From assembly GCA_031264145.1 (NCBI GenBank), contig JAISEK010000071.1, positions 1 to 47,970 of the forward strand: DNA of 47,970 bases, given 5' to 3'. The notes beneath the pieces are model-generated. The model had not been told where the DNA came from. It saw only the letters and a list, made by a program, of their open reading frames with translations, and ran no database searches. The stretch comes from Deltaproteobacteria bacterium. Lineage in GTDB: Bacteria; Desulfobacterota; Desulfarculia; Adiutricales; Adiutricaceae. Position numbers and translations under genes: made by a program. Positions 47,690 through 47,970 of the stretch are shown here, piece after piece (within the stretch, counting starts at the first letter, position 1; each line of letters begins with the position of its first letter).

Positions 47690-47970
47690 ATGGCGAGGCC
47701 GACTACAATTGATGATACCACCAAACGATATGCTCAAAAGATCTGTACAATTCCGAGTTCTATCGGTCAGATGAAAAAAGCACTCTGTGTCATTTTATCC
47801 ACTACATTTTGTGCAGATACTGAAACTATCGCAAATCTGCTTGGAATTGATAGAAGCACGGTCTTTCGATACCGTGATGAGTTAAAAAAAGAAGCAAATG
47901 GATTTCCAGAACCCATTATTCAGTGGGGTGGCCGGAGAAATAGCTTGATGGCTGAAGATGACGAAGCGGC
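47690..47970 (+). CDS. IS630-type transposase HTH protein, N-terminal part (runs off window)
   Basis: From an ATG with GGCGGAGG upstream, 94 codons read MARPTTIDDTTKRYAQKICT, then a helix-turn-helix DTETIANLLGIDRSTVFRYR and RRNSLMAEDDEAA. This layout, an HTH followed by a basic linker and an acidic helix, is that of IS630 transposases or their first ORF. AT-rich codons contrast with sbcD upstream, and composition changes near 47620. The gene continues beyond the window, so completeness cannot be judged. Confidence 0.65.
   Translation, partial: MARPTTIDDTTKRYAQKICTIPSSIGQMKKALCVILSTTFCADTETIANLLGIDRSTVFRYRDELKKEANGFPEPIIQWGGRRNSLMAEDDEA

Overview
The window looks like chromosome from a GC-rich anaerobic proteobacterium, most likely of the Desulfobacterota (former Deltaproteobacteria). 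This placement is inferred from the argG-argH-lipoprotein-lysA-dapF ... dapA-dapB order, the heavy use of GCC, CTG and AGG codons in the core genes, and a metal P-type ATPase operon of a kind seen in gut and sediment anaerobes. There is no rRNA and no clade-specific marker. Core genes are GC-rich. They are separated by long gene-poor stretches, and several AT-rich or mid-GC cassettes carry mobile or defence-type genes, many of them broken. The high non-coding fraction and the number of frameshifted remnants suggest a genome undergoing decay, or a draft assembly with residual indels.

Layout. 0-2.6 kb: the tail of an IS1595-type transposase and a large AAA-ATPase/PD-(D/E)XK protein. 3.2-8.0 kb (minus strand): a sugar-type periplasmic binding lipoprotein, an unknown lipoprotein and a hybrid histidine kinase, probably one sensory unit. 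8.3-8.8 kb: a decayed gene. 9.4-11.0 kb: a small HTH regulator, a DUF1016/YhcG-type nuclease and the frameshifted head of a DNA methyltransferase, which together look like a collapsed restriction-type island. 11.7-15.2 kb (minus strand): a DUF6110-like small membrane protein, a P1B-type metal ATPase and an HMA-like protein, with a long structured leader and a terminal hairpin.

15.7-28.7 kb: arginine and lysine biosynthesis (argG, argH, an FN3-type lipoprotein, lysA, dapF, then dapA, dapB and a second lipoprotein). argG/argH convert citrulline to arginine. dapA/dapB/dapF/lysA make meso-diaminopimelate and lysine. The succinyl-, acetyl- or aminotransferase branch is not in the window. About 5.1 kb separates dapF from dapA and holds an AT-rich OLD-type AAA ATPase and a secreted protein with four His/Tyr/Trp-rich repeats.

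29.7-36.1 kb: a flavin/PNPOx-fold protein, a beta-propeller lipoprotein, and a tRNA-Arg(UCU) with a clear promoter. These are followed by debris: a transposase fragment, a zeta-toxin-like kinase with a frameshift before its P-loop, a small partner gene, a frameshifted Gly-rich repeat protein, and an IS701-type transposase broken in several frames.

36.6-47.6 kb: a DNA repair and Sel1 region: umuC-type polymerase (minus), four Sel1-repeat genes (plus; one split by an AT-rich acidic insertion), then sbcC and sbcD (minus). A strong terminator separates the last Sel1 gene from sbcC. The window ends inside an IS630-type HTH protein. No CRISPR array, rRNA operon or complete prophage is visible.
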